In this document: positions 5,200-6,242 of the stretch, in pieces
How the letters are laid out: the number at the start of each line of letters is the position of its first letter
Position numbering within the stretch: position 1 is the first letter of the stretch
Source of the DNA: a bacterium Ga0077546
Lineage (GTDB): Bacteria > Cyanobacteriota > Vampirovibrionia > Obscuribacterales > Obscuribacteraceae
DNA: 6,242 bases
NCBI GenBank assembly: GCA_001464165.1
Contig: LNEX01000369.1
Location: 1 to 6,242, forward strand
Reading direction: 5' to 3'
Notes under the pieces: model-generated
The model's database searches: none
The model's input: the letters and a program-made list of their open reading frames with translations, nothing else
What the model was told of the DNA's origin: nothing
Position numbers and translations under genes: made by a program

Positions 5200-6242
5200 C
5201 AACTGCACGGTCACGATAAGGGTTTTGAGAAGGATGATGAAGACGATAGTGATTCGTTGGAGCCGAAGGGATTCTTCACTAGACCAATAATGTGGGCTGG
5301 TTTAGCTGTATTGCTTACGGCGTTACTGATAGGCACGCTCTGGATGGTGCTGTTTCCACCGCAAGAAACGGTAAAGGGAAGCGGTGAATTAGAGGGCTTA
5401 TTTTCTATCCTCGGTGATAATTTGTCACCACCTTCCTTGCTTGAAGACGTGGGCGCTAGCGACGTTGAAAAGAAATACTTTCGTGATTTTGATTGGGCTA
5501 CCGAGCTTAAGTGGGAAGGTCACTTTAAAGATTTGGCTAAAGATTTTATGCGTAGTACTGCTGGGCGGGGTAAAGCAGCGAATATGTTAAAGGCTGGTGG
5601 GATCTTTTACTTCCCTGTTAACGTTTATCTTGGTGGTATTCAGTTTGATAATGGACCGATACAGCATACTGTTGGTGTAATGCCGGTTCCTCGTCATCCG
5701 AGTGGAAAAGAGAGCGAAGTTCATTATTATTTTGGTGCGTTGACTGAGGGCTACCCTGAGCTGCTAGACAGATTTGGACCCGATGATTTAACCGGTCTGG
5801 ATATGAAAATCAATGACCCGTTAGAAGCAATCAAACGGCTTAAGAAGTGGCACAGACTCAAAGATCTGTCATTCTTTAATGGTATGACCAAATCGTTGCC
5901 TACTTTTGAAGACAAGATTGAAAATACTATGTTGCACGATGATATGCTGCCTAGTGTGGACTCTTTTCAAAATTTGCGGTCGCTTGGCCTTGGTGGCAAA
6001 GACTTAACGGGCAGTGCCATTGCCAAAATGACTCTTTTAAAAAAATTGAAAACCCTAAAAATCAAAGGTATCAAAGATGCCAACTCGCTTATTGCGGTGT
6101 TGCCGCAGTTTGATAATATTGAAGAGCTTTGGTTGATGTCACTCAAGCTAGAGGATAGAGACCTCGAGCCATTGACGAGAATGAAAAACCTTAAATCGTT
6201 GCGTATTACTCGCAGTAATTTATCACCCGACTCGTTGGCATA
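5194..6242 (+). CDS. Membrane/LRR half of the second kinase gene, separated by one stop codon (partial)
   Basis: Directly after the TGA, 349 codons stay open in the same frame and run off the right edge. They match the first kinase's C-terminal half in order: acidic stretch (12-20 of this segment), one membrane helix (about 33-54), the LGGIQFDNG block (147-154), DLTG (198-201), and LRRs with Leu or Ile at 222, 261, 285, 309 and 333. No convincing independent start exists. CTG 5203 is only 3 bases from an AAAGGAG site, while TTG 5257 and ATG 5290 (at the membrane helix) lack close sites. The ATG would still give an anchored protein. Codon changes against the paralogue are mostly synonymous in the LRR part. 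It could be the downstream part of a nonsense-mutated pseudogene, a readthrough extension, or a separate membrane protein; I cannot decide between them. Confidence 0.68.

Larger units (their letters stand above)
1639..6242 (+). repeat. Tandem duplication of promoter plus receptor kinase gene
   Basis: Two units, 1639-4005 and 4055-6242, share the same order: promoter core, GTG start, DADKT tail, kinase domain, acidic linker, membrane helix, IQFDNG domain and LRRs. Protein similarity is high throughout, but DNA differs at many synonymous sites. The duplication is therefore old enough for silent sites to drift and is not an assembly duplicate. The second unit is incomplete in this window. Confidence 0.8.

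Noticed and set aside
5191..5235. Selenocysteine insertion at the TGA
   Set aside because: No stable stem-loop is apparent right after the TGA, the paralogue has no Cys in this linker, and the region is a non-catalytic acidic linker.

Overview
This 6.2 kb bacterial chromosome window holds a sigma-70 family gene and two tandem paralogous genes for receptor-type Hanks Ser/Thr kinases. At the left edge a divergent exported protein is cut by the window boundary. Base composition is moderate. The kinases resemble the multi-copy Ser/Thr kinases of Candidatus Obscuribacterales (non-photosynthetic Cyanobacteriota, Vampirovibrionia). That placement rests on memory of the family style and is tentative; Planctomycetes or Acidobacteria-like lineages are not excluded.

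Layout. 1-270 (minus) is the N-terminus of a secreted, probably TPR-containing protein with a TTG start and a strong ribosome binding site. 271-534 is a divergent intergenic region with candidate promoters on both strands and a sigma-gene leader that could fold over its own ribosome binding site. 535-1383 (plus) is a 282-residue sigma factor with regions 1.2 to 4.2 and no region 1.1, mixing RpoH-like and RpoS/RpoD-like features. 1384-1686 is a 303 bp gap with a perfect 12 bp hairpin, a second compound hairpin followed by a T-rich run, and a promoter for the first kinase. 1687-4005 (plus) is an intact 772-residue kinase: N-terminal tail, kinase domain, acidic linker, one membrane helix, an unrecognised outer domain and leucine-rich repeats (LRRs). 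4006-4116 is a short spacer with a copy of the same promoter core. 4117-6242 (plus) is the second kinase gene, running off the window.

The most notable observation is in the second kinase gene. A single in-frame TGA (5191-5193) ends the kinase half after 358 residues. The same frame then stays open for at least 349 more codons and encodes the acidic stretch, membrane helix, outer domain and LRRs seen in the intact neighbour. Two C-terminal blocks totalling 31 residues are identical between the copies while 13 of their codons differ synonymously, so the part after the stop has evolved under protein-level constraint. Recent nonsense mutation, stop-codon readthrough, gene fission with coupled translation and sequencing error are all possible.

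The kinases probably sense something outside the membrane through the LRR and juxtamembrane region and signal by cytoplasmic phosphorylation. A functional link to the adjacent sigma factor is suggested only by proximity.
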